DNA of 35,643 bases from Commensalibacter papalotli (ex Servin-Garciduenas et al. 2014) (GCF_000527695.1 NZ_ATSX01000006.1:1-35643), one strand, 5' to 3'. Positions 18,959-28,053 are shown, counted from the stretch's first letter. Numbers and translations: made by a program. The notes: generated by a model not told the origin, from the sequence alone.

Positions 18959-19307
18959 ACCACACAACCTTTATGATAATTATTCTTTTTACTAAATAGC
19001 ACCAATGCGCTAACTGCTTTCATAGTTAACTTATGTCTTAAAAGACTTAACATGATAATTGTAAATCGCATATTACCTATTTTGTTAAGCTGTTACAAAA
19101 TAAATATTATCGCAAGATTACAAAAAACAAAAATATTTCTTGGATTTATGAAATAATACTTGTCTTGTCGTACATTAGATATAAATAGCCGACTTGTATG
19201 ATCTTTTTTCATTTAACCTACCATATTATTAATATTTTTCTTTACCGAACCTTAAATCACGATATATTTTATTTTATAAACCTTTAAACCATACTAGGAG
19301 AGTAATT
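18959..19307. other. Divergent intergenic region, mlaE / ugd
   Basis: About 350 AT-rich bases carrying the promoters of the mla-radA operon (-) and ugd (+). I see no reading frame, RNA or strong inverted repeat. Confidence 0.5.
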
Positions 19308-20639
19308 GTGCGTATAGCAATGATTGGTGGAGGATATGTCGGTTTGGTCTCAGCAACATGTTTTGCTGAATTTGGATTAAACGTTAACGTTGTAGAAACT
19401 AACCCTGATCGCCTTAATGCTTTAAAAAAAGGTAAAATTCCGATATATGAACCTGGTTTGGATATCCTCGTCAATAACAATATTAAAGCAAATCGTTTAA
19501 AATTCTTTGATAAAATAGAAGAAGCAATTCCTGAATGTGAAGCGATTTTCATTGCTGTTGGAACCCCACCTCGTAATGGAGATGGTCACGCGGATATGAC
19601 GTATGTTCATCAAGCCGCATTACAAATTGCTACGCACTTAAAGCAATATGCAGTTATTGTTACAAAATCAACTGTTCCTGTGGGGACGAGCCGCCGTATC
19701 GCACAAATTATCAGACAAAAAAATCCTGACCTTGAATTTGATGTAGCCTCAAATCCTGAATTTTTACGAGAAGGCGATGCAATTAAAGATTGTATGAATC
19801 CTGATCGTGTAATTATTGGCATTGAAAAAGATAAAGAAGACCAAGGTAAAAAAGCTCAAGATGTTATGATACGCCTTTACCAACCTTTATTTCAACGTGA
19901 GACACCTATTCTATTTACCAATTTAGAAAGTGCTGAACTTGCGAAATATGCCTCTAATTGTTTCCTTGCAATGAAACTCTCTTACGTCAACGAACTAGCA
20001 GATTTATGTGAGCAAGTTGGAGGAAATATCGAGGATATCACCAAAGGTATGGGACTTGACCCTCGTATTGGAAAATATTTTTTACAGCCAGGTCCTGGTT
20101 TTGGAGGCTCTTGTTTTCCAAAAGATACTCTTGCTTTGATTCGTATTGCCCAAGAAGCAGGCAGCCCTGTTCGTATGATTGAAATGGCCGCCCAGGCTAA
20201 TGATGCTAGAAAAACCAGTATGAGTGGACGTATTATTCAACTCTGTGAAGGCAACGTTAACAATAAAACCATTGCTATTTTAGGGCTAACCTTTAAACCT
20301 GATACCGATGATATGCGCGAGTCCTCATCTTTACCTATTATTCATCGCTTAGTAGAGGAAGGCGCAATTATCAAAGCCTTTGATCCTATTGGTAATGACA
20401 AAGCAAAACCTTTACTACCTCGTTCTGTACAATATTGTAATAGTATCCAAGATGCAGCAACTGATGCTGATGCTTTGGTTATTTTAACCGAGTGGAATGA
20501 ATTCCGTTCTTTATCAACTAACAATCTAAAAAGTTGGATGAAACAACCTCTAGTGATTGATTTGCGTAATATTTACAACCCTAGAGTTATGAAAGATCAA
20601 GGAATTCAATATCACTCCGTGGGTAGACCTCAAAAATAG
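19308..20639 (+). CDS. ugd: UDP-glucose 6-dehydrogenase
   Basis: A 443-residue cytosolic enzyme that oxidises UDP-glucose to UDP-glucuronate with two NAD, feeding polysaccharide synthesis. The N-terminal Rossmann domain begins IGGGYVGLVSATCFAEFG. VTKSTVPVGTSRRI and SNPEFLREGDAI are substrate-domain signatures, and the catalytic cysteine is Cys269 in PGFGGSCFPKDTLAL. The C-terminal domain opens with LGLTFKPDTDDMRESSS. The length is usual. The start is GTG with AGGAG eight bases upstream. Its stop codon abuts, with no gap, the stop of the methyltransferase gene on the other strand. Confidence 0.96.
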   Translation: MRIAMIGGGYVGLVSATCFAEFGLNVNVVETNPDRLNALKKGKIPIYEPGLDILVNNNIKANRLKFFDKIEEAIPECEAIFIAVGTPPRNGDGHADMTYVHQAALQIATHLKQYAVIVTKSTVPVGTSRRIAQIIRQKNPDLEFDVASNPEFLREGDAIKDCMNPDRVIIGIEKDKEDQGKKAQDVMIRLYQPLFQRETPILFTNLESAELAKYASNCFLAMKLSYVNELADLCEQVGGNIEDITKGMGLDPRIGKYFLQPGPGFGGSCFPKDTLALIRIAQEAGSPVRMIEMAAQANDARKTSMSGRIIQLCEGNVNNKTIAILGLTFKPDTDDMRESSSLPIIHRLVEEGAIIKAFDPIGNDKAKPLLPRSVQYCNSIQDAATDADALVILTEWNEFRSLSTNNLKSWMKQPLVIDLRNIYNPRVMKDQGIQYHSVGRPQK

Positions 20640-21650
20640 CTAGCGCTTTAATCTCTTCATTATCGCGCGTAACGGAGCTGTTATGCGCCATGATGAAGAT
20701 GCATACATTGAATTAAGTTCTTCTCTTAATTGAATATTTTCTTGTTTGAACAACTCAATAGTTTCTTGTGTTAACTTATCATAAGAAACTGTTGCTTTTT
20801 TAGTTTGTATGTATAAATCTTCCCAACTTGCAACACGCTTTTCCGTATCCATCTCTGGTGTCAAGTAAACTATAAATTCATAAGTATTAGGAGGATCAAT
20901 ATCATGCCATCCAGCACAAGCCATTTTAATCAAATTATTTTTTGATAAAATAATCATAAAGCGAGCTAATAAGTTTAAATGTAATACCCAACAATGAACA
21001 TCTTCATAATGATTAGGGTTAAGCGTTCTTTCCCCCCATTCTAAAACTTCTGAAAACGGAAATTGACTGGGCAAATCTGAAGCATCAAAATCTTTGATAT
21101 AACGACGATGCATATCTTGCACTAATTGATCATCGACTTTATTTAAAGCAAAATCTAATACTAAATGCGTCTCTGGGCAGTAAGATTTTTTCATCCATGC
21201 AGCAAGCAAATCAGAAAGCTTGCTCTCTTGTCTTTTCATATCGAAAGAATAACGACCATCTGGTAAGGCAAGACGTAACTGACCATTCGGAGTTAAAACA
21301 TTACCGATTTGATTAATCCATCCTATCAAATTAGGTACATGCTCTCCTACATGAGAAGCTATCACATAATCAAATGAACCTTTTACACATTCTTTCAAAG
21401 GTTGATGATTATCCCAAACATAATCCACTTCTACTAAACGTTCAAAATTAAATTTTTTATCCCATGAAAATTGTTTTTTCAAATTTTCCGTTGACAAATG
21501 ATCTGCATAAAAAATATTTCCATCCTGACGACGCAAGACTGGATCAACCAAAGCACCAATTTCTAAACAACGATCTTGGCCAAATGCAATCCCACAACGC
21601 AAAATTTGATGTCGTTTTTCAACAAAAGAGACCATAATTTTGAAAACCAT
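20640..21650 (-). CDS. Class I SAM methyltransferase, glycan-associated type
   Basis: A 336-residue protein with a Rossmann methyltransferase core: CLEIGALVDPVL (about 30), then FDYVIASHVGEHVPN and LTPNGQLRLALPDGRYSFD (about 90-150). The C-terminal tail, SWRITAPLRAIMKRLKR, resembles the SWR-x-TxPLR tail found at the ends of many polysaccharide glycosyltransferases and methyltransferases. A role in modifying a surface glycan is plausible beside ugd, but the acceptor is unknown. Neither the ATG at 21650 nor the one five codons later has a good ribosome site, so the start is uncertain. It lies just past the aldehyde dehydrogenase terminator. Confidence 0.75.
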   Translation of the reverse strand: MVFKIMVSFVEKRHQILRCGIAFGQDRCLEIGALVDPVLRRQDGNIFYADHLSTENLKKQFSWDKKFNFERLVEVDYVWDNHQPLKECVKGSFDYVIASHVGEHVPNLIGWINQIGNVLTPNGQLRLALPDGRYSFDMKRQESKLSDLLAAWMKKSYCPETHLVLDFALNKVDDQLVQDMHRRYIKDFDASDLPSQFPFSEVLEWGERTLNPNHYEDVHCWVLHLNLLARFMIILSKNNLIKMACAGWHDIDPPNTYEFIVYLTPEMDTEKRVASWEDLYIQTKKATVSYDKLTQETIELFKQENIQLREELNSMYASSSWRITAPLRAIMKRLKR

Positions 21651-21662
21651 CTATTTAATAAA

Positions 21663-21696
21663 AAAGAAGGATTGGTTTTATTACCAATCCTTCTTT
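21663..21696 (-). terminator. Rho-independent terminator of the aldehyde dehydrogenase gene
   Basis: Thirteen paired bases (AAAGAAGGATTGG with its exact complement) around an 8-base loop, followed on the minus strand by TTT and more T/A. It lies 47 bases past the stop at 21743 and directly before the methyltransferase start. Confidence 0.85.
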
Positions 21697-21742
21697 AAAA
21701 CTTACCGTCTGATATTTAATTACACAAGTATATAATTAAATA

Positions 21743-23119
21743 TTAGCCTTTGTTTTCAATATAAATCAATTTACGATTTACAAATTCCATAATGCCTTCT
21801 TTTGAAAGCTCACGACCATAACCAGAGTGTTTTACGCCACCGAATGGAAGGTCTGGACTTGTCCATGTTGGACGGTTAATAAAGACCATCCCTGTATCAA
21901 TTTGACTTGCAACTTTTTGTGCGCGTTCAATATTATTAGAGAATACAGTTCCGCCCAATCCAAACTCTGAATCATTCGCAAGAGCAATAGCTGCTTTTTC
22001 ATCAGGAACTGTAAAGAACATAATAACAGGCCCGAAGAATTCTCTGTAAAATACAGGGTTTTCTTTGGTAATATTTGTTAAAATGGTTGCTTCCATAAAT
22101 GCACCTGGCATATCTGGACGTTTACCACCAACAACAGCTTTCGCACCATGTTTAATAGCAGTTGCTGTTAATTCAGCAATTTCTTTTGCTGCTTCTTCAG
22201 AAGATAATGGTCCAAGTGTTGTGCTGCGATCCATTGGATCCCCAGCTTTTAAATTAGATAGACATTCTGTTAATTGTTTTAACAATTTATCTGCAACAGA
22301 TTCAACAACAATGAAACGTTTTGCGGCAACACAACATTGTCCTGTGTTGTTCATACGTCCCCAGATACCCCATTTACAGGCTTTATCTAAATCTGCATCT
22401 TCCAGAACGATGAAAGCATCACTGCCACCCAATTCCATAGTAGATTTTTTCAAAGCTTTACCAGCTTCACCAGCAACAGAAGCACCTGCTTTTTCACTGC
22501 CTGTTACTGCTACACCACGAATACGACGATCGTGAATAATTGCAGCAATATGTTTTGAATCTACGAATAGATTTGTATATGCACCTTTTGGCGCACCTGC
22601 ATCTAACATTAATTGTTCGAATGCTTCAGCACATTGAGGAACGATAGAAGCATGTTTTACCATCACAACGTTACCAGCCATAAGATTTGTAGCTGCTACA
22701 CGTACTAATTGGTAATATGGAAAGTTCCAAGGCTCAACGCATAAAATGATCCCAATAGAATCATGTTCAACATATGCTTTTCTACCATCTTTTGGTTTTA
22801 ATATTTCAGGAGCTAGGAATTCTTCTGCATTATCAGCATAATAATCAAAAATATCAGCTGTTAAATCGACTTCACCCTCAGCATCAGAAATTAATTTGCC
22901 CATTTCCAAAGTAACAAGGCTTGCAAATTTTGCTTTATTTTCACGCATAATGGTTGCAGCTTTTTTCATCACTGCACGACGTGTTGCAAAATCAGTTTTA
23001 CGCCATTCTTTATAACAAGCATCTGCTTGATCAATTTTTGCAGTAACTTCTTGTTCTGTTAATGATGTAAAAGATTTGACTTCTTTGTTTGTGAAAGGAT
23101 TAACCGTTTTATAAGCCAT
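21743..23119 (-). CDS. NAD(P)-dependent aldehyde (succinate-semialdehyde) dehydrogenase
   Basis: A 458-residue aldehyde dehydrogenase. Catalytic residues are visible: Asn132 in EPWNFPYYQ, the general base Glu229 in MELGGSDAF, and the nucleophile Cys263 in NNTGQCCVAAKRF (preceded by a second cysteine). The C-terminus has the family's FFGPVIMF, ALANDSEFGLGGTVFS and PFGGVKHSGYGRELS blocks. The overall length and short N-terminus resemble the Sad/YneI-type succinate-semialdehyde dehydrogenases more than GabD (about 480 aa). Exact substrate and cofactor preference cannot be read from sequence. Monocistronic, with a strong terminator. Acetic acid bacteria often carry several such enzymes for aldehyde detoxification. 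Confidence 0.88.
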   Translation of the reverse strand: MAYKTVNPFTNKEVKSFTSLTEQEVTAKIDQADACYKEWRKTDFATRRAVMKKAATIMRENKAKFASLVTLEMGKLISDAEGEVDLTADIFDYYADNAEEFLAPEILKPKDGRKAYVEHDSIGIILCVEPWNFPYYQLVRVAATNLMAGNVVMVKHASIVPQCAEAFEQLMLDAGAPKGAYTNLFVDSKHIAAIIHDRRIRGVAVTGSEKAGASVAGEAGKALKKSTMELGGSDAFIVLEDADLDKACKWGIWGRMNNTGQCCVAAKRFIVVESVADKLLKQLTECLSNLKAGDPMDRSTTLGPLSSEEAAKEIAELTATAIKHGAKAVVGGKRPDMPGAFMEATILTNITKENPVFYREFFGPVIMFFTVPDEKAAIALANDSEFGLGGTVFSNNIERAQKVASQIDTGMVFINRPTWTSPDLPFGGVKHSGYGRELSKEGIMEFVNRKLIYIENKG

Positions 23120-23409
23120 TCGGTACTATAACTCCATAAAAGTTGTTTAAAATGATCATACTTTGCTAAAACATAATTAATAGCACCAATATAATCCTGT
23201 TTATTAATATACGTTAAATTAAAGAAATTTCAAATAAATTCGTTATATTTATTTCAAACATAACATGATATTCCTTTATTTTAAGTAAAATTATTTTTAC
23301 CTACTGGACAGATAAGTTCGAATATATTCATATAAAATTACTTATAATGCCTTTATTAAGCTAAAATTGAATTTTAATAATATTTTTATTTCTTGCAAAG
23401 GATTTTAAC
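23120..23409. other. Divergent intergenic region, aldehyde dehydrogenase / ribokinase
   Basis: 290 AT-rich bases with no visible gene or strong structure. It should contain both promoters. Confidence 0.5.
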
Positions 23410-24297
23410 ATGAATCACATTCTTGTTATCGGCAGCCTTAACGCTGATTTGGAAACTGATGTTGATCGTTTCCCTCAACCAGGAGAAACCTTATTAGGAG
23501 GCCCTTTGCATGTTAGCTGCGGTGGGAAGGGAAATAATCAAGCTGTTGCTGCTGCGAAACTGGGGGCAAAAGTCACTATGCTAGGGGCGTTGGGACAAGA
23601 TAATTTTGGTGATATGCTTTTTAAGAACCTTCAGGCACATCATATTAATACGGATCATGTTTTAATTCGAAAAAACAAACCTTCTGCTACAGCCTTGATT
23701 ACACGTTCTCAAAATGAAAATCATATTATTGTAACGGATGGAGCTAATAACACAATTACGCCTCAAGATATTATTCATGCTACCTCACTCATTGAAAAAA
23801 ACGATATTATTTTACTGCAACAAGAAATTCCACTTGATGCACAGATTAAAGCCATTGAAATTGCACATAATCTTAATAAAATTATCGTACTTAACCCTGC
23901 ACCTATGCGCCCTTTACCAAAAGAAGTTACTGACAAAATAAGTTATCTTTTGCCTAACGAGCATGAAATTATTGCGCTTGGCAATGATAAATTTAATACT
24001 CCAGAAGATATTATCATGAACTCCTCCCCCCCTATTATTATGACATGGGGCAGCAAAGGCGTTCTATTTAAAAACAAAAATCAACAATTAGAGCATTTAC
24101 CTGCTTATTCAGTCAAAGTAGTTGACAGCACAGGTGCAGGAGATACTTTTTGTGGCGCTTTTTGTTGTTTTTTACATCTTGGTGTCGAAGGGGCAATAAA
24201 AAAAGCACTGCAAGCTTCTGCTTTATCTGTCACCCGCTCTGGGGCTCAAGGGGGAATGCCTACGTTACAAGAACTTGAAAGTTCTGATCTGTTTTAG
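23410..24297 (+). CDS. rbsK: Ribokinase (PfkB family)
   Basis: A 295-residue cytosolic sugar kinase that phosphorylates D-ribose at O5. The first PfkB signature is CGGKGNNQAVAAAKLGA (about 37-53), typical of ribokinases rather than fructokinases. The second is VDSTGAGDTFCGAF, with the catalytic base Asp245. The opening HILVIGSLNADLETDVDRFPQPGET carries the ribose-contacting N-x-D pattern. The length is slightly shorter than E. coli RbsK (309). A GGA-containing site precedes the ATG. There is no ribose transporter next to it. It lies 48 bases before the TRIC gene and may be co-transcribed with it. Confidence 0.9.
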   Translation: MNHILVIGSLNADLETDVDRFPQPGETLLGGPLHVSCGGKGNNQAVAAAKLGAKVTMLGALGQDNFGDMLFKNLQAHHINTDHVLIRKNKPSATALITRSQNENHIIVTDGANNTITPQDIIHATSLIEKNDIILLQQEIPLDAQIKAIEIAHNLNKIIVLNPAPMRPLPKEVTDKISYLLPNEHEIIALGNDKFNTPEDIIMNSSPPIIMTWGSKGVLFKNKNQQLEHLPAYSVKVVDSTGAGDTFCGAFCCFLHLGVEGAIKKALQASALSVTRSGAQGGMPTLQELESSDLF

Positions 24298-24345
24298 ACA
24301 AACAAGCATTCTAGTTTGCACTTTTAATAAAGTTTTAAAACCAAT

Positions 24346-24963
24346 ATGAATTATGACTTTTTCCACTATGTCGATTTAATAGGAACCTTTGCTTTTGCCA
24401 TCAGTGGTGCATTAGCTGCTATTAATCGTAATCTTGACATTTTTGGTGTCTTTGTCATTTCCTTTCTTACCGCCTGTGGTGGAGGGGTTATTCGTGATAT
24501 TTGTATTGGTTCTTTTCCTCCTGTAGGTTTGGTTAATATAGAATATTTAGTGATCGTTATTTTATCAATTTTTTTATGTGCTTTTTTTCAAAGATTGTTA
24601 CTGAGGCTTAATCATCCAACCTTATTTTTCGATGCTATCGGCCTTGGATTTTTTGCCTCATTTGGAGCTCATAAAGCCTATTTCTTTACTGGAAGTAGCG
24701 AGCTTGCCATTTTACTAGGGGTTGTTACTGCTGTTGGTGGGGGAGTACTAAGAGACACTTTAACCACAACTATTCCCTCTGTATTAACCAAAGAAATTTA
24801 TGCTTCTGCTGCTATTAGTGGCGCGATTATTCAGCTACTTGGAGAGAAAAATATTATCAGCCCTGCACTTGCTCCTTGGCTTGCTATTTTAATCTGCAGC
24901 TCTATTCGTTTATTATCCTTAAGATTTAAATGGAATTTACCTTCGATTAAACAAGTTCAATAA
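24346..24963 (+). CDS. TRIC-family (UPF0126/YicG-like) membrane protein
   Basis: A 205-residue inner-membrane protein with about seven hydrophobic helices and an internal duplication. The two halves carry matching glycine motifs, GGGVIRDICIGSFPP (about 45) and GGGVLRDTLTTTIPSVL (about 130). This is the pattern of prokaryotic trimeric intracellular cation channels, formerly UPF0126. Related proteins conduct monovalent cations; some have been proposed to carry amino acids. The opening FHYVDLIGTFAFAISGALAA is standard. The physiological role here is unknown. Confidence 0.88.
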   Translation: MNYDFFHYVDLIGTFAFAISGALAAINRNLDIFGVFVISFLTACGGGVIRDICIGSFPPVGLVNIEYLVIVILSIFLCAFFQRLLLRLNHPTLFFDAIGLGFFASFGAHKAYFFTGSSELAILLGVVTAVGGGVLRDTLTTTIPSVLTKEIYASAAISGAIIQLLGEKNIISPALAPWLAILICSSIRLLSLRFKWNLPSIKQVQ

Positions 24964-25005
24964 ACCGCTTGCATGATCCTTATATTTTTTCTAAAAGGAA
25001 ATATT

Positions 25006-25023
25006 ACCGTCTTAAACGGTTTT
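25006..25023 (+). terminator. Short hairpin between TRIC gene and tRNA-Arg
   Basis: ACCGT and ACGGT pair around a 5-base loop and are followed by TTT. It is small, 43 bases past the TRIC stop, and could be a weak terminator. Confidence 0.35.
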
Positions 25024-25034
25024 AACAGTATAAT

Positions 25035-25111
25035 GGACCCGTAGCTCAGCTGGATAGAGCGTCGCCCTCCGAAGGCGAAGGTCGTGAGTTCGAATCTCGT
25101 CGGGTCCGCCA
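25035..25111 (+). tRNA. tRNA-Arg (anticodon CCG)
   Basis: A 77-base cloverleaf. Acceptor arms GGACCCG / CGGGTCC pair perfectly, the D arm has AGCTGGATAGAGC, the anticodon stem TCGCC / GGCGA holds loop CTCCGAA (anticodon CCG, codon CGG), and the T arm GTGAG-TTCGAAT-CTCGT is standard. Discriminator G and an encoded CCA are present. Phage-derived genes begin a few hundred bases downstream, so this tRNA is a plausible integration site of the prophage remnant. Confidence 0.97.
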
Positions 25112-25462
25112 TTAAAAATCGCAGTATTCTCTTATATCCTATACAATCGAAACGTTGATAATAAGAGGTAGAAAGTTGATAAAAATTAATAAATTTACAC
25201 CAACTTTTACACCAAAATTAATGTATCGAATCACCTATTTTAACCTTAAGGCGATAAGAACGTTCTAACGAAGCTAAAAATAACTAATAATCAATTCATG
25301 ACTTTGTTTTTTTTATTGCAAGAATATTTAATCTAAACGATTTCAAAATAAAATTCATAGAAAAATTCTCTTATCTCTGGCACATTATTTATAAACAAGA
25401 TAAAGAAAAAGCAGATCTTGGCTAGCCACTATAAATAAATATAAAATTTGTATTGATTGGTT
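25112..25462. other. Intergenic region between tRNA-Arg and phage remnant
   Basis: About 350 AT-rich bases with no reading frame. The only feature seen is the 10-base direct repeat at 25194-25215. If the prophage integrated at the tRNA, this is where an att-side arm region would lie. Confidence 0.45.
25194..25215. repeat. Direct repeat TTTACACCAA, period 12
   Basis: TTTACACCAA occurs at 25194-25203 and again at 25206-25215. Paired short repeats beside a tRNA-borne attachment site resemble integrase arm-type sites. No integrase gene is in the window to support this. Confidence 0.35.
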
Positions 25463-25978
25463 TTAAGCATCAATCGCCTGCTGGAAACGGTCTTTATTTG
25501 CTACTGGATCAGCTTTATCAAGAGTTGTATTAATATTTCTTATGAAACTGGGTCATTCCAGTAGCATCACTAGCCAATGGTAAGGCTTCACTAACACGTA
25601 AATAAAACACACGACACATAGCCGCAGCAAAGAAAATATTGCCCGTTATTACCTCTGGTTTGGGTATACCATTATTATCTGTATTGAAAGCTCCTGCAAT
25701 ATTCTTTAATAACGCAGCCAAGTGACTGCGCTGGGAGTGCTTAAGAAATTCTTCCATACATCATTATAAGTCGTCAACTCCATCTGCATCACACCCACAG
25801 CTGGGCCATTACCAAGTTGCTTTGAATAAGTATACCCACTTGCATACCCTTCGGGCAAAAAAGTGCTAGTGACCTGGTTAATGGCGCGAGAACCACCAAG
25901 CCCCAAATAATTCAAAGCTGGGGTTAAAATTTCATATTTTAGGTGTGGAATATAAATCCCATCTGTGATGTTAGACAT
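25463..25978 (-). pseudogene. Frameshifted phage lysin-like (lysozyme-fold) gene
   Basis: Three consecutive frames join into one protein of about 170 residues: MSNITDGIYIPHLKYEIL through VGVMQMELTTYNDVWKNFL; a shift near 25745; SQRSHLAALLKNIAGAF through TGMTQFHKKY; another shift near 25536; then NTTLDKADPVANKDRFQQAI and a stop. The GPAVGVMQME stretch resembles the G-x-x-x-QMEP region of phage-encoded lysozyme-like proteins of tailed phages. I call it lysin-like only on that basis; a virion structural protein is the alternative. Two frameshifts make a full product impossible. Confidence 0.6.
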
Positions 25979-26357
25979 GTTGATTTCCTAAGTTGATTTT
26001 TAATGAAAATTTTGAAGTGTTATTTTTCTCTGTAATTAGGTTTTTCGGTAAACCGTAAAAAACCTATTTTTGTAATGTTATAAAAACTAATTTTCCAGAT
26101 GTAGGGAAAGATAATACCTTTTTCACGGATTGACGAAAATGATAGGAAAGCCCTACTTAACTAGCATTTTCTTTTGTGCATTACATTTTGGGCATAAAAA
26201 ACCATTTCAACGGATGAAAAATAATTTATTTCTACCTTTATACGTAACCATAGTTTTTGAAAAAACTAACTAGTGCTATTTATATATAGTAGTAGAATTG
26301 CCAAATAATTTAAATTTGATTAGCATAAAGTTTATAGATTTTTTATTGGGGATCATT
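25979..26357. other. Intergenic region between lysin remnant and HEPN gene
   Basis: Without a gene. It holds an imperfect hairpin at 26038-26065 (AGGTTTTTCGGT with a bulged complement) upstream of the lysin remnant, and the promoter/operator candidate at 26251-26286. Confidence 0.5.
26251..26286 (+). promoter_or_regulatory. Promoter with palindromic operator before HEPN gene
   Basis: TAGTTTTT and AAAAACTA form a palindrome (26251-26268) around GA. A -35-like TTGAAA (26257-26262) lies inside it, and a TATATA -10-like element follows 18 bases later (26281-26286), 72 bases before the HEPN start. An operator over the -35 box would give repressor control. AT-rich DNA makes chance matches common. 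Confidence 0.35.
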
Positions 26358-26751
26358 ATGCCACAATCAAGCAATGAAAATATAAGTAATATTCTGGCTC
26401 AAAAAGAATGCTTTTTTTCCAATCATAACCAAAGGGTATGATAAAAAAAAACTATTTAATGGTAATATAGATTGCAAGTTAATAGACGATATGGCTCAAA
26501 AAAAATTAGGTATTGAAATTAAACCATACAAAAATAAATCATACGAGCGCAAACATATTCTTCAAATGAAAAATATACGAAATGATCTTGCTCATGGCAA
26601 CCAAGCTTTCAACGAAGCGAGCTCAGGATTGGCATTGAATGAGTTACAAGAACTCCTTGTATCCACCACTCAATTACTTAACAGCTTGTTTTCAAGTATT
26701 GATTCTTACCTTCAAAATGAATATTATTTAGAGAATGTTCCTAAAAGATAA
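26358..26751 (+). pseudogene. HEPN-domain nuclease-like gene (MAE_28990-like), frameshifted
   Basis: ATG at 26358 has GGGGA seven bases upstream and reads MPQSSNENISNILAQKE. A one-base shift in the T-run near 26410 is needed to continue as FFPIITKGYDKKKLF, GNIDCKLIDDMAQKKLGI and then KNIRNDLAHGNQAF. RNDLAH fits the R-x4-H active-site motif of HEPN RNases, and GNID...IRNDLAHG...F-x-E resembles the MAE_28990/MAE_18760-type HEPN family. The product is about 130 residues, shorter than usual, so the N-terminal helices seem lost. An 86-residue C-terminal part with the whole RNDLAH motif remains open from the ATG at 26491. It overlaps the 3' end of the convergent methyltransferase gene by 24 bases. 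Confidence 0.6.
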
Positions 26752-27747
26752 TCCTATAACCTCTCCTAAACGTACAGGCACTGCATTACCAATCATTCTC
26801 CCAACTTTTCTAAAATTTACTGCTTTGGATAATTCTGTAAATTTATAACAATCTGGGAATGTTTGAAATAAAGCTGCTTCTCTAAGACTAATAGCTCTAT
26901 CTTGATCAGGGTGTCCAAATCGACCATTTCCAAACCCATAACATAAAGTTGTCATTGTTGGAGCTGGCTTGTCCCATTCCATTCGTCCATAAACAGAAGT
27001 ATAAGTTTTACCAGATTTTTTTTTATGGCATTCTGCACGCAGACTAACAGGCCAGTCCATCCACGTTCCCCCTGGTTTTGAATACATGATGCGTTGTAGA
27101 TTTTTTTCATCTAGTTTCGAAGATTTATGAAGTGAATCCTTTAAAGAAGTTTGACCAGCAAGTAACGGTTCTAGTTTTGATATTGTGTTACGAACAGTCA
27201 CAGGTTTACCATGAGTAGGCGGAATTAACTCCACCTTTCCAATCTTAGAGGCAAGTAACACGTGACGACTACGTGTCTGCGGAATACCATAATTTAAACA
27301 AGACACTTCCTCTGCTGAAATCATATAACCAAGATTTTCTAATTGAGCTATAAAATCTTGATAAACTTTATGTTTTACAATATTAGGAACATTTTCCATT
27401 GTTACCAATTCAGGTTCGATCTCTTTAATTAATCTTGAAAAATGATAAAGTAATGGCCATTTTTGGTCAGTAGTAGTGTCTTTCCCCAAATTATAAGTAG
27501 AAAACGGTTGGCAAGGTGCACAACCCGCTAAAAGCCTAATACTACCTTTTGAATACCAAGACGCGATTTCTGTAGCTATTACTCCTGCTACATCTTTATT
27601 TATGAACGGAACCCGATTATTAAACTCATAAGCAAAACGACACTCATCAGCTATATCATAACCTGCCTTTACATTGATACCAGACCTAATTAAACCAGCT
27701 GTGAGCCCCCCAGCTCCACAAAATAGATCTACAGCTTCGATTTTCAT
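26728..27747 (-). CDS. DNA (cytosine-5) methyltransferase
   Basis: A 339-residue enzyme that transfers a methyl group from SAM to carbon 5 of cytosine. Motif I is VDLFCGAGGLTAGL (6-19), motif IV GCAPCQPFST with catalytic Cys79, motif VI MENVPN (118-122), motif VIII QTRSRHVLLAS (157-167), motif IX around REAALFQTFPD, and motif X GNAVPVRLGEVIG (320-332). The target-recognition region (about 190-275) does not tell me the recognised site. All motifs are intact although the surrounding phage genes are broken. It converges on the HEPN gene. It could be an orphan phage methyltransferase, or the modification half of a restriction or defence module. Confidence 0.93.
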   Translation of the reverse strand: MKIEAVDLFCGAGGLTAGLIRSGINVKAGYDIADECRFAYEFNNRVPFINKDVAGVIATEIASWYSKGSIRLLAGCAPCQPFSTYNLGKDTTTDQKWPLLYHFSRLIKEIEPELVTMENVPNIVKHKVYQDFIAQLENLGYMISAEEVSCLNYGIPQTRSRHVLLASKIGKVELIPPTHGKPVTVRNTISKLEPLLAGQTSLKDSLHKSSKLDEKNLQRIMYSKPGGTWMDWPVSLRAECHKKKSGKTYTSVYGRMEWDKPAPTMTTLCYGFGNGRFGHPDQDRAISLREAALFQTFPDCYKFTELSKAVNFRKVGRMIGNAVPVRLGEVIGLSFRNIL

Positions 27748-28053
27748 TAATAAATTTTAACCTATTATAATTTTTATTATTCAAAACTAAAGAGCTATTG
27801 TTAAAAGGTATGACCTTTTGAATCCTACAACATAAGAATAATTATATACACTCAAAAAATAAGAAAAAAATTGATAAATTATGCTTGGTTTTTTATAATT
27901 GAACACAATTCTTTCCTAAAAAATTCTATCAATACTACAAAATAAAGTCAACTTTCTTAAGCCATCTTTTTTGTATAAACTAAATTTACTGCCATATATT
28001 TTACATGAAAATTATTCTGATTATAATTCATATATAAAAAATATCTATTATTA

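Noticed and set aside
25029-25034. TATAAT directly before the tRNA as its -10 box
   Set aside because: It touches the first tRNA base, leaving no room for a start site upstream of the mature 5' end.
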